Shown here in pieces: positions 22,251 to 30,213 of a stretch of 38,448 bases of DNA (positions are counted from its first letter, which is position 1; the number at the start of each line of letters is the position of its first letter). The notes below the pieces were generated by a model that saw only the letters and a program-made list of their open reading frames with translations, was not told where the DNA came from and made no database searches. The position numbers were made by a program, and so were the translations under genes. Origin of the DNA: a bacterium BMS3Abin14 (GTDB lineage: Bacteria > BMS3Abin14); the NCBI GenBank assembly GCA_002897695.1, contig BDTG01000038.1:1-38448 (forward strand), in the 5' to 3' direction.

Positions 22251-23434
22251 TGGCAGAGAAAAGAAGCTCAAACTCGCAGGCATCACTTGTAACAGCGGCG
22301 GTCGAAGGGCTCCGGGAGGAGATTTTCAGCTTTCTAAAGTCTGCTGTCGATGTCAACAGCCATTCCCGCAATCCGGCCGGCATCAACCGTGTGGGGCAAA
22401 TGGTCGTGGATCTCATGCCCCACTGTCTGGAACACAGGGTTGTTGTCGACGGGAAAGGCGTCAATCATCACATCTTTTCCAACCGTTCAGATAATGACAG
22501 CCCTGTGGCGCTTGTGGGCCATCTCGACACGGTCTTTCCGCCAGATTCCCCGTTCCAGAATTTTTCCGACCTGGGGGACAGATTTCAGGGACCCGGCACG
22601 GCCGACATGAAGGGTGGAATAGCAGTGTTGGTCTTTGCCCTGCGGGTACTGGATGATTTGGGATGGTTGTCGGACATTCCGCTGCGCTGCATGATAAACG
22701 GGGATGAGGAAATAGGCTCTCCCCACTCCGAGGCGCTCATCAGGGAGATGGCGAAGGGGGCTGCCTGCGGCCTTGTCTTCGAGTGCGGCGGTCTAAAGGG
22801 GGAGATGGTCAGCGCCCGCCGGGGGATCAGGCGGTATAAACTTACGGTCACCGGGCAGGCCCGCCACGCCGGGGTCAAGGGTGGACCCAAAGCCAGCGCA
22901 CTCGTGGAGCTGTCACGAATTATTCTCGCGCTGGAAGATCTTAACAACGCCGAGGCCGGGGTCTCGGTCAACGTGGGGCGTCTTTTCGGGGGAACGGCCA
23001 CCAATATCGTCCCCGATTACGCGGAAGCGTATTTTGAAACCCGCTTCTGGGATACGGAAGAGGAAAAACAGGTAGTGGCGCGGATCGAGGAAGTAGCAGG
23101 CGAGGCCTCGACCCCCGGATGTTCGACAGAACTCAGATGCCACCATCAGAGACCCGCCGGCCGGTGGGTTGACGGTCAGGACGATCTCCAAGCCCTGGTG
23201 TCAGAGTCGGCCGACTCTCTTGGCCAGGTTATCAGCTTTGAGAAGAGAGGTGGCGCCTCCGACATGAATTTTCTGACCGATGAAGGTGTTCCTGCCCTGG
23301 ACGGCCTGGGGCCGGTGGGAGACCGGGACCATACCCGGGATGAATTCATCTTCAAGGAGTCCCTCATCGATCGCACAGCCCTTACCGTACTGACGCTGGC
23401 CAATTTCTGCACCCGGCCCCTCCCTTCCATATAA
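22250..23434 (+). CDS. M20-family metallopeptidase (ArgE/DapE/CPG2 type)
   Basis: M20 enzymes are two-metal hydrolases that split amide bonds in small peptides and N-acyl amino acids. The 394-residue protein carries the full ligand set: His and Asp in GHLDTVF, Asp in GPGTADMKGG, the catalytic Glu pair in NGDEEIGS, Glu in VFECGG, and His near the C-terminus in DRDHTRDEF. The dimerisation (lid) domain covers about 195-300. The gene overlaps the ATP-grasp gene by one base. A ligase and an amide hydrolase expressed together suggest that they make and break, or process in series, one class of amide. Confidence 0.9.
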   Translation: MAEKRSSNSQASLVTAAVEGLREEIFSFLKSAVDVNSHSRNPAGINRVGQMVVDLMPHCLEHRVVVDGKGVNHHIFSNRSDNDSPVALVGHLDTVFPPDSPFQNFSDLGDRFQGPGTADMKGGIAVLVFALRVLDDLGWLSDIPLRCMINGDEEIGSPHSEALIREMAKGAACGLVFECGGLKGEMVSARRGIRRYKLTVTGQARHAGVKGGPKASALVELSRIILALEDLNNAEAGVSVNVGRLFGGTATNIVPDYAEAYFETRFWDTEEEKQVVARIEEVAGEASTPGCSTELRCHHQRPAGRWVDGQDDLQALVSESADSLGQVISFEKRGGASDMNFLTDEGVPALDGLGPVGDRDHTRDEFIFKESLIDRTALTVLTLANFCTRPLPSI

Positions 23435-23750
23435 CCCCCCCTGTCTCTGACACCGGGGTTGGCCTGGCCCCGGATCCTGGACCGTTCTCCCCGATTCAAC
23501 CTGCTTCTTACCCCCTGTGTCAGAGACAGGGGTGGGATGTTCTCGGACCGGTTATTTCCTCAATGGGTCAATTTATGTTTTTCATTGGCCTTTTTATGAA
23601 CATTTTTTCCCAGTTTCAATTCTCCCCGCTCTTGTTTCAAAGGTAAAGTTCTTAAAAAACAACAACATAAGTAATCGGCAAGGTATTTGCTTAACTTCCG
23701 CCTGAAAATTGAAAAATATAACTTTTTTCAGCTTCAGGGAGGATACAGGT
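23435..23750. other. Intergenic region with inverted repeat copies and an AT-rich stretch
   Basis: No gene is supported. It opens with CCCCTGTCTCTGACACC (23438-23454), and its reverse complement with one change is at about 23516-23532. From about 23560 the DNA becomes clearly AT-rich. Just before the ribosome site of the next gene, TGAAAAA (23710-23716) and TTTTTCA (23724-23730) can pair. Confidence 0.65.
23438..23536. repeat. TGTCAGAGACAGGGG repeats, copies 1 and 2 (inverted)
   Basis: Copy 1 is CCCCTGTCTCTGACACC at 23438-23454 (minus orientation). Copy 2 is TGTCAGAGACAGGGGTGGG at 23518-23536 (plus). A third, exact to copy 2 over 19 bases, is at 24071-24089. Confidence 0.8.
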
Positions 23751-23942
23751 ATGAAGATCGTTATGGACTGTCCCAACTGTGGGCAGGAAATATCAAGCGT
23801 AAAATCCCGTGAACAGGACTGGTTCTACTGTCAGGCCTGTTCATCCATCTTTTTTTCAAACGAGAGCCTGAGAGAAAACTGGCCTTCGGTTTACGAGGCC
23901 TTCGTTGCCAACAGTTTTAAAACTGCAGCTGAAAGCCGATAG
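23751..23942 (+). CDS. Small zinc-ribbon protein
   Basis: The 63-residue product begins MKIVMDCPNCGQEI and has a second Cys pair FYCQACSSIFF, making one four-Cys zinc ribbon (CPNC and CQAC). A polar tail follows. A strong AGGGAGG site is 8 bases before the ATG; an in-frame start further upstream lacks this. It is flanked by copies of the TGTCAGAGACAGGGG repeat and by AT-rich DNA unlike its neighbours. Such ribbons occur as DNA- or RNA-binding or transcription-associated modules; no specific function can be given. Confidence 0.7.
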   Translation: MKIVMDCPNCGQEISSVKSREQDWFYCQACSSIFFSNESLRENWPSVYEAFVANSFKTAAESR

Positions 23943-24066
23943 TCGACCTTCCCGGAAGGTTGCATTCACAACACGACCCTTTTTTCTTTTTTCCCGATAC
24001 CATGCCCTGACCACCCTTCGGTGGGTTCCCTTTGCCCTTTTCAGGGAGGGTCTTGCCGCGCGAGTC

Positions 24067-24089
24067 GGGGTGTCAGAGACAGGGGTGGG
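24067..24089. repeat. TGTCAGAGACAGGGG repeat, copy 3
   Basis: GGGGTGTCAGAGACAGGGGTGGG lies in the glnS upstream region. It is identical to copy 2 for 19 bases and in the same orientation. Confidence 0.8.
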
Positions 24090-24206
24090 TCGGCGATCAC
24101 GTGTTGCGCTCGTTTCCCCGTTGATGTAATTATTACCGGCAATGAGATGTTCTACTGCTGGACTTCCGTCCCGTTTCGGTTGCGGCTTTCGTCAGAGGGG
24201 ATTTAC

Positions 24207-25904
24207 GTGAGTAACGATACTACTAAAGCTACCGGCCTTGATTTTATCCGCCAGATCGTTGCCGAAGATCTGGCATCAGGAAAGCACGATACAGTCGTCA
24301 CCCGGTTTCCTCCGGAACCCAACGGCTACCTCCACATTGGTCATGCAAAGAGTATCTTCCTGAATTTCGGCCTTGCAGCCGAGACGCCCGGCGGGCGGTG
24401 TCATCTCCGTTTCGACGACAGCAACCCGGAGACGGAGGACATGGAATATGTGGAGTCCATCAAACGGGATGTCAGGTGGCTGGGTCTGGATTGGGGCGAC
24501 GACCTTTATTATGCTTCCGACTATTTCGAGGAGCTTTACGGGTTTGCCGTTGCGCTCATTAAAAAGGGCAAGGCCTACGTTTGCAGCCTGTCGGAGGAGA
24601 AAATCCGCAAATACAGGGGCACCGTTACCCGTCCGGGAACCGACAGCCCCCATCGTAACCGCTCAGTGGACGAGAACCTCGACATGTTCGAGCGCATGCG
24701 GGGGGGCGAGTTCGCCGACGGACAACACGTCCTTCGCGCCAGGATAGACATGGCCTCGGCCAACATGAAGATGCGAGATCCGCTACTGTATCGCATTCGT
24801 CATATGCGCCATTATCGTACGGACAACACTTGGTGCATTTACCCCATGTACGATTTCACCCACTGTCTTTCCGACGCCATCGAGGGCATTACCCACTCCA
24901 TATGTACTCTGGAATTTGAAAACAATCGCGAAGTCTACGACTGGATTCTCGACAACGTTCCGTCGCCATGCCACCCTCAGCAGATCGAGTTCGCCCGGCT
25001 GAACCTCAGCTATACCGTGATGAGCAAGCGCAAGCTCTCCGACCTGGTAAATGGCGGTTACGTCTCAGGCTGGGACGACCCGCGCCTGCCGACTATCGCA
25101 GGCCTTAGGCGCAAGGGGGTGACACCGGAGGCGATACGGAACTTCTGTGTTCGCATCGGGGTGGCAAAGGCAAACAGCACGGTGGATGTGGCGCTTTTCG
25201 AACACAGCATTCGCGATGATCTCAACACCAGGGCGCCGCGGGTCATGGGGGTCCTCGATCCGCTCAAGATGGTGATTGTCAACTATCCGGAGGGGCAGAC
25301 GGAGGAGTTCGATGCCCCATATCTCCCTGACGATCCTCCACAAATGGGGTGCCGAAAGGTTCCTTTCGGCCGGGAGCTGTATATCGAGCGGAGGGATTTT
25401 ATGGAGGATCCGCCGCGAAAATTCTTCCGACTGGCGCCCGGCAGGGAGGTGCGCCTGCGGTGGGCCTACCTGGTTACCTGTGTGGGCGTGAAGAAAGACG
25501 ACCGGGGTGAGGTCGTGGAGGTACACTGTCGCTATGATCCCGATACGCGGGGAGGTGATGCGCCCGATGGCCGCAGGGTGAAGGGAACCATCCACTGGGT
25601 ATCCGCGTCCAAATCCATCACAGCCCAGGTGCGGCTCTACGATCGCCTTTTTATTGACCCTAACCCCGAGGGCGGCAAGGGCTCCGACTTTGTTTCGCGT
25701 CTCAATCCACGCTCGCTGGTCGTGGTTAACGCGGAGGTGGAACCCAGCCTGCGGGATGCAGGGCCGGGTGAGAGATTTCAGTTCGAGCGCACCGGATACT
25801 TTTGCACTGATCCGGAGGATCACACTCCACAGCGGCCGGTGTTCAACAGGATCGTGCCTCTTCGGGATTCCTGGGCCAGGATCATGGCTAAATCGAAGCT
25901 TTGA
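24207..25904 (+). CDS. glnS: Glutaminyl-tRNA synthetase
   Basis: Charges tRNA-Gln directly with glutamine. From the GTG at 24207 (GAGGGG site upstream) the product is 565 residues, close to the usual 550. The class I signature HIGH is at 43-46 within RFPPEPNGYLHIGHAKSI. The second signature is VMSKR at 271-275. The C-terminal half carries the two anticodon-binding barrels of bacterial GlnRS. The frame is open upstream to about 24021, but that part is not synthetase-like and contains an intergenic repeat. A tRNA-Gln gene is also in this window. Bacterial glnS is thought to have come from eukaryotes by transfer, so its presence is informative about lineage. Confidence 0.96.
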   Translation: MSNDTTKATGLDFIRQIVAEDLASGKHDTVVTRFPPEPNGYLHIGHAKSIFLNFGLAAETPGGRCHLRFDDSNPETEDMEYVESIKRDVRWLGLDWGDDLYYASDYFEELYGFAVALIKKGKAYVCSLSEEKIRKYRGTVTRPGTDSPHRNRSVDENLDMFERMRGGEFADGQHVLRARIDMASANMKMRDPLLYRIRHMRHYRTDNTWCIYPMYDFTHCLSDAIEGITHSICTLEFENNREVYDWILDNVPSPCHPQQIEFARLNLSYTVMSKRKLSDLVNGGYVSGWDDPRLPTIAGLRRKGVTPEAIRNFCVRIGVAKANSTVDVALFEHSIRDDLNTRAPRVMGVLDPLKMVIVNYPEGQTEEFDAPYLPDDPPQMGCRKVPFGRELYIERRDFMEDPPRKFFRLAPGREVRLRWAYLVTCVGVKKDDRGEVVEVHCRYDPDTRGGDAPDGRRVKGTIHWVSASKSITAQVRLYDRLFIDPNPEGGKGSDFVSRLNPRSLVVVNAEVEPSLRDAGPGERFQFERTGYFCTDPEDHTPQRPVFNRIVPLRDSWARIMAKSKL

Positions 25905-25906
25905 GG

Positions 25907-25952
25907 GGAAAGTGAAAATGATATTTTTCGCTTTACGACCCTATAATTGACA
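25907..25952. repeat. Composite repeat after glnS: GAAAG hairpin plus dispersed copy E
   Basis: GGAAAGTGAAAATGATATTT (25907-25926) begins a hairpin nearly identical to the inverted copy at 5238-5268. It runs straight into CTTTACGACCCTATAATTGA, which resembles the TACGACC half of copies D and F. The two repeat types therefore lie side by side here as they do at 5196-5268. Confidence 0.7.
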
Positions 25953-25983
25953 CTCAGGATAATATGCGTTAACTTGGCTATCG

Positions 25984-26003
25984 CCCTGATTAACAGGGTT
26001 TTT
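25984..26003 (+). terminator. Weak terminator between glnS and purM
   Basis: CCCTG (25984-25988) and CAGGG (25994-25998) pair around ATTAA and are followed by five T residues. Confidence 0.5.
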
Positions 26004-26074
26004 GCCGGAATTTTTCCTCAAGTTCCTGCCCTTTCAGGTTCGGTGAATTTCTCTTTGGGGGTTGGGCGCATCAT

Positions 26075-27112
26075 ATGAAAACAACCCGATATTCGGATGC
26101 CGGAGTCGATATAGCGGCGGCCAATGAGGCCAAAAAGCTCATCTCTTCAGCCGTCAATTCCACCCATGGCCCTTCGGTGCTTGAAGGAATCGGAGGCTTC
26201 GGCGGGCTCTTTTCCACCGATGATTTCCCCCCCGACGCAGTGCTGGTATCCAGCGTGGATGGTGTCGGAACCAAGCTCAAACTGGCCTTTCTCCTTGACC
26301 GCCACGGTTCCGTAGGTGTCGATCTGGTCAACCACTGCGTAAACGACATACTGGTTCAGGGCGCCCGCGCCATCTTTTTCATGGATTACCTGGCCACAGG
26401 GCGGCTTGACCCGGCCGCAGTCGGGGAGATCGTAGGCGGTATGGCGGCGGCCTGCCGGGCCGCCGGATGCGCCCTTTTGGGCGGTGAAACGGCCGAGATG
26501 CCCGGTTTTTACGCGGAAGGGGAATACGATCTGGCCGGAACCATCGTCGGAGTGGTGGGACGCAAGGATCTCATCACCGGAAGAACCATCAGCAATGGCG
26601 ACGTTATTATCGGGCTTGGCTCCTCGGGCCTTCACACCAACGGATATTCCCTTGCGCGCAAGGTCCTCCTCGAGAATGGGCGGCTTTCCCTCAATGAGGT
26701 CCACCCGGACCTTGGGAAAGACCTCGGAACCGAACTCCTGGAACCGCACCGCTGCTACGCCCCTTCCGTCCTGCCGATTCTGGGCAGATTTGACGTCAGG
26801 GGGATGGTCCACATCACGGGAGGCGGATTCGCGGGGAATATTCCCAGGGTGGTGCCGGGCAATCTCACCGCGGTCATGGTCAAGGGAAGCTGGCCCGTAC
26901 ACCCGGTCTTTCCCCTCATCGCCCACATGGGAAACGTGTCCGATGATGAGATGTACAGGGTCTTTAATATGGGGCTGGGCTTTCTTCTTATAGTCCCGCC
27001 TGATGACGCGGATGGGGTATCAGACGCCCTGGCCGGCGCGGGCGAACAGGTCTGCCGCGTGGGCAGCATAACCGGGAGAAAAGATAGTGACCCGCCGGTC
27101 ATCTTCGATTAG
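26075..27112 (+). CDS. purM: Phosphoribosylformylglycinamidine cyclo-ligase (AIR synthase)
   Basis: PurM closes the imidazole ring in purine synthesis, turning FGAM into AIR with ATP. The 345-residue protein matches the family length. Its motifs include SVDGVGTKLKLA, HCVNDILVQGARAIFFMDYL, ALLGGETAEMPGFY, GLGSSGLHTNGYSLARK and HITGGGFAGNIPRV. The ATG at 26075 is preceded by a G-rich stretch. It leads the purM-purN pair, with a dispersed hairpin repeat in the gap between them. Confidence 0.97.
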   Translation: MKTTRYSDAGVDIAAANEAKKLISSAVNSTHGPSVLEGIGGFGGLFSTDDFPPDAVLVSSVDGVGTKLKLAFLLDRHGSVGVDLVNHCVNDILVQGARAIFFMDYLATGRLDPAAVGEIVGGMAAACRAAGCALLGGETAEMPGFYAEGEYDLAGTIVGVVGRKDLITGRTISNGDVIIGLGSSGLHTNGYSLARKVLLENGRLSLNEVHPDLGKDLGTELLEPHRCYAPSVLPILGRFDVRGMVHITGGGFAGNIPRVVPGNLTAVMVKGSWPVHPVFPLIAHMGNVSDDEMYRVFNMGLGFLLIVPPDDADGVSDALAGAGEQVCRVGSITGRKDSDPPVIFD

Positions 27113-27120
27113 AGAGGAAT

Positions 27121-27163
27121 AAAAAGCCATCAACGGACTTTTTACGGTCCTGTCGAAAGTTGA
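27121..27163. repeat. Dispersed hairpin repeat, copy F, between purM and purN
   Basis: AAAAAGCC and GGACTTTTT pair with one mismatch. The string then continues ACGGTCCTGTCGAAAGTTGA, matching the TACGACC...TTGACA side of the other copies. Confidence 0.65.
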
Positions 27164-27187
27164 CATAAATATGATGGGAAATGACTC

Positions 27188-27817
27188 ATGAAAAAAATTG
27201 CCGTGTTTGTTTCAGGTGGAGGAAGCAACCTTCAGTCTATTATCGACTCCGTAGAATCCGGGAGCCTGAGCCTGGAAATAGCCGTTGTCATCAGCAACAA
27301 GGATGACGCATATGGTCTGACCAGAGCCAGGAATCACGGGATCCCGACCCGGATTGTCCGGCATGGGGATTTTGACGGCCGGGAAGAGTTCGAATCCAGG
27401 CTAATCTCGATTCTGGATGGCTACAAGGTGGACCTCGTGGTCCTTGCGGGATTCATGAGGGTGCTGACACCAACCTTCGTTCGACATTATCGTCACCGGA
27501 TCATCAACATTCATCCTGCCATTCTTCCCTCATTTCCGGGCACCCACGGCCAGCAACAGGCCTTCGACTACGGGGTACGCTTCTCAGGGTGTACCACCCA
27601 TTTTATCGACGAGGGGACCGACACCGGGCCGATCATTCTGCAGGCAGTCGTCCCTGTCCTCCCGGAGGATACGGTGGACTCCATGGCTGCGAGAATTCTC
27701 AGGGAGGAACATCGGATTTATCCCGAATCCCTCCGTCTTTGGGCCGCGGGACGTCTTCAAATAGAGGGCCGTAAGGTCCGAATCCTGCCTGATGACCAAT
27801 CAGACGGCGTGAAATAG
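27188..27817 (+). CDS. purN: Phosphoribosylglycinamide formyltransferase
   Basis: PurN moves a formyl group from 10-formyl-tetrahydrofolate to GAR in purine synthesis. The 209-residue product starts KKIAVFVSGGGSNLQSII, the phosphate-binding loop. It carries the catalytic set: Asn and His in INIHPAILPSFPGTHG, and Asp in DEGTDTGPII. Length fits the family. It lies 75 bases after purM in the same direction and is followed within 15 bases by an unrelated flavoprotein-like gene. Confidence 0.97.
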   Translation: MKKIAVFVSGGGSNLQSIIDSVESGSLSLEIAVVISNKDDAYGLTRARNHGIPTRIVRHGDFDGREEFESRLISILDGYKVDLVVLAGFMRVLTPTFVRHYRHRIINIHPAILPSFPGTHGQQQAFDYGVRFSGCTTHFIDEGTDTGPIILQAVVPVLPEDTVDSMAARILREEHRIYPESLRLWAAGRLQIEGRKVRILPDDQSDGVK

Positions 27818-27832
27818 AATCGACTGCCCGCC

Positions 27833-29329
27833 ATGACAAAAACCCATCACCTGGCGCTTATCGGGGTCCGGTATCCCCAGTTGGCTCTTGGCACACTCAT
27901 GGCCAAGCGAGGGTTCCGGGTTCTGATCGTAGATCAGAACTCCGCGCAATCGACGCTGACGGGGGAAGAAGGCAATCAATACGCTTTCAGGAGACGGCCC
28001 GCCCCGCTCTTCGGCCTTGATTCCAATGGACTTCTCCGACGCTTCCTCGATGAGATCGGTATTGGACGAATGCTCGTCCGCCGGTCCTATCCTTCCAATT
28101 CGGTAAGCTACCAGGTGGTTCTGCCGCGCCACCGGATCAACCTCTATCCTCAAAGGGACGCCACTATGGAGGAACTCTCAAGGGAGTTCCCGGAGTCAGT
28201 CGACTCGTTCAAAGCACTTTACAGTGAACTGGACGGCCAGGCCGGCAGGTGGTATGAGGGCTACGGCGATCTCCCGTCACTTGAACGGGGGTGGGGTTCT
28301 CTGTCCAGGCTGCGGAACCGGGGCAGGGCCGTATGGCAATCCAGGGAGGTGGCATCCCTCCTGCAGGGCTTTGACGGGATGGAGCAGGAAACCGCATTCT
28401 TGTCCCTCCAGCATCATTTCCTCGGAGGGTACCCTTTCCAGACACGACCTTCGGCCCTCTCTGCCGCACTGATCCACAGCATTGGACGCCGGGGAACCTT
28501 CCGGGAGCCTGTCGGGACCACATCGATTACATCTTTGATGTCCGACCGGTTTCAGGAGTACGGCGGGGAAATCCTCCGTGGTGCAAAGGCAGCCAACGTC
28601 CGCAGCGGCCCCGGTAACTTTGTCACAATCGACATGGAAGGGGGGCCGGATATCCAGACTGTCTGTCTGGCAACCACCTCCGGCATTGCCGGAGCTGTGG
28701 ATGGTTTGAGCCATGGGGCCGGGAAGAATCAGGACGATGAAAACGGTCTCCGGGTGCCCGTTCGCTTCTTTCTCGGGATTGACGCGTCCATCGTCCCTGT
28801 GGGCATGGAGGATAACCTGTTTTATATGCGGGATGACGACGGGGGACCCCTGGGCCTGAAGGCCCTGTATCTTTCCATGGGGCCATCGGAGGGGGGATCA
28901 TCAGAGGGAAAATCATCGGAGATCCCCTCGGGTTCCGAGGGCAGTGACGGTGATGGCAATAGATCCTTAACGGCCACCGCACTGGTGGATCGGAAGGTTT
29001 TGAGGGGAATGACCGAGGAGATCATCTCCGCGGCCGAAAGGGACATCTTGCAAGCGCTGGAAGCTGTGATACCCTTTCTGGACAGGGGATTGAATTTCCT
29101 TGGAAGCGATCTTACCGCAAAGGCGATGGAGGCCGCCCCGCGCCCCCTTGGAGGCTGGATCACCTCGTGGATTCCCGCCCTTGTGGGGCGGAGCCGGGTG
29201 CTAACCGGAAGGAGGGGAAGGGTCGCCGTGATGGAGGTTCCTCCCTGGGAGCTGGGCCTCGAGGGGGAGACCCTGACGGCCCTCGCCGCCGCCGGAGCCC
29301 TCAGAAAAGTGCTCGAAAAGGCCAGATAA
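27833..29329 (+). CDS. NAD(P)/FAD-binding-like protein, function unknown
   Basis: The 498-residue protein begins with a strand-loop-helix unit (HLALIGVRYPQLALGTLMAK, then GFRVLIVDQN) that looks like a dinucleotide-binding fold. The usual GxGxxG is replaced by GVRYPQ, so cofactor binding is in doubt. A middle region (SREVASLLQGFDGMEQETAF, RPSALSAALIHSIGRRG) resembles phytoene desaturase-like amine oxidases. Around residues 345-378 there is a Ser/Gly/Glu/Asp-rich insert built of repeated S-E-G units. It sits between purN (15 bases) and the MEMO gene (no gap), so all are probably co-transcribed. I do not recognise a function. Confidence 0.6.
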   Translation: MTKTHHLALIGVRYPQLALGTLMAKRGFRVLIVDQNSAQSTLTGEEGNQYAFRRRPAPLFGLDSNGLLRRFLDEIGIGRMLVRRSYPSNSVSYQVVLPRHRINLYPQRDATMEELSREFPESVDSFKALYSELDGQAGRWYEGYGDLPSLERGWGSLSRLRNRGRAVWQSREVASLLQGFDGMEQETAFLSLQHHFLGGYPFQTRPSALSAALIHSIGRRGTFREPVGTTSITSLMSDRFQEYGGEILRGAKAANVRSGPGNFVTIDMEGGPDIQTVCLATTSGIAGAVDGLSHGAGKNQDDENGLRVPVRFFLGIDASIVPVGMEDNLFYMRDDDGGPLGLKALYLSMGPSEGGSSEGKSSEIPSGSEGSDGDGNRSLTATALVDRKVLRGMTEEIISAAERDILQALEAVIPFLDRGLNFLGSDLTAKAMEAAPRPLGGWITSWIPALVGRSRVLTGRRGRVAVMEVPPWELGLEGETLTALAAAGALRKVLEKAR

Positions 29330-30145
29330 ATGAAAAATTTGCGCCAACCTGCTGTGTCCGGGCAGTTCTACCCCGGAGTGGATAGCATCCTGGCAGAACA
29401 GGTCTCTTCGTGGCTGATCGACGGCGTTGCCGAGCCCGGTGTGTCGGGGGCGGTTATTCCGCACGCAGGCTATGTCTACTCCGGAGCCGTGGCGGGAGAG
29501 ACGGTTTCCCACCTTGAGGTGCCCGGCAGGGTCATTATCCTGGGACCCAACCACACAGGGGTGGGTGAACGGATATCGGTGTTCCCTTCTGGGGCATGGT
29601 CCATGCCTTTCGGGCGGCTTCGGGTGGATGAAGGGCTCGCGGGGCAGATCATTGACGGTATCGGAGGAGCGCGTCCCGACCGGATGGCCCACATCAGGGA
29701 ACATTCCATCGAGGTTCAGCTTCCCTTCCTTTACTTCAGGAAAAAGGGTCCTTTCACATTCGTTCCCATAACCTTGTCCATGCTCACTGAGGATGAATGC
29801 CGGGATACGGGGCTTGCTCTCGCCGGGATCATTGAGGGCTCAGATGATGATATCCTCATTGTGGCCAGTTCTGATATGACCCATTACGAGAGCGACGAAA
29901 GCGCCAGGAAAAAGGATTCCCTTGCCATTGAGCGTGTACTCGACCTGGACCCGCCCGGGCTCCTGGATGTCGTCCGTACCCATGAAATCTCGATGTGCGG
30001 TATTATCCCCGTTGCGGTGATGTTGTACGCCCTCATCGCCCTGGGCGCAGTGAGTGCGAGACTTGTCCGCTACGCTACCTCCGCTGAAGCCGGCGGCGAC
30101 TTCAGTCATGTGGTGGGCTACGCCGGGATCATCGTAAAAAAGTAG
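29330..30145 (+). CDS. MEMO1 family / AmmeMemoRadiSam system protein B
   Basis: The 271-residue protein has the MEMO pattern: RQPAVSGQFYP at the start, then VIPHAGYVYSGAVAGE, ILGPNHTG, MAHIREHSIEVQLPFL, SSDMTHYE and HEISMCGIIPVAV. The His residues and Cys form a metal site like that of extradiol dioxygenases. In many bacteria and archaea MEMO lies with AMMECR1 and a radical SAM gene; neither partner is here. Instead it abuts the flavoprotein-like gene with no intervening base. The biochemical role of the bacterial family is not settled. Confidence 0.92.
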   Translation: MKNLRQPAVSGQFYPGVDSILAEQVSSWLIDGVAEPGVSGAVIPHAGYVYSGAVAGETVSHLEVPGRVIILGPNHTGVGERISVFPSGAWSMPFGRLRVDEGLAGQIIDGIGGARPDRMAHIREHSIEVQLPFLYFRKKGPFTFVPITLSMLTEDECRDTGLALAGIIEGSDDDILIVASSDMTHYESDESARKKDSLAIERVLDLDPPGLLDVVRTHEISMCGIIPVAVMLYALIALGAVSARLVRYATSAEAGGDFSHVVGYAGIIVKK

Positions 30146-30213
30146 CTGTGCAGCCTGTCTGGGACGGCCCCCCGGAGTGCCTCAGAGGCCTCAGAAAAGC
30201 AAAAGGATAACCT

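Noticed and set aside
24021-24206. N-terminal extension of glnS
   Set aside because: The extra 62 codons include an intergenic repeat copy and do not resemble GlnRS; the GTG at 24207 gives the normal length.
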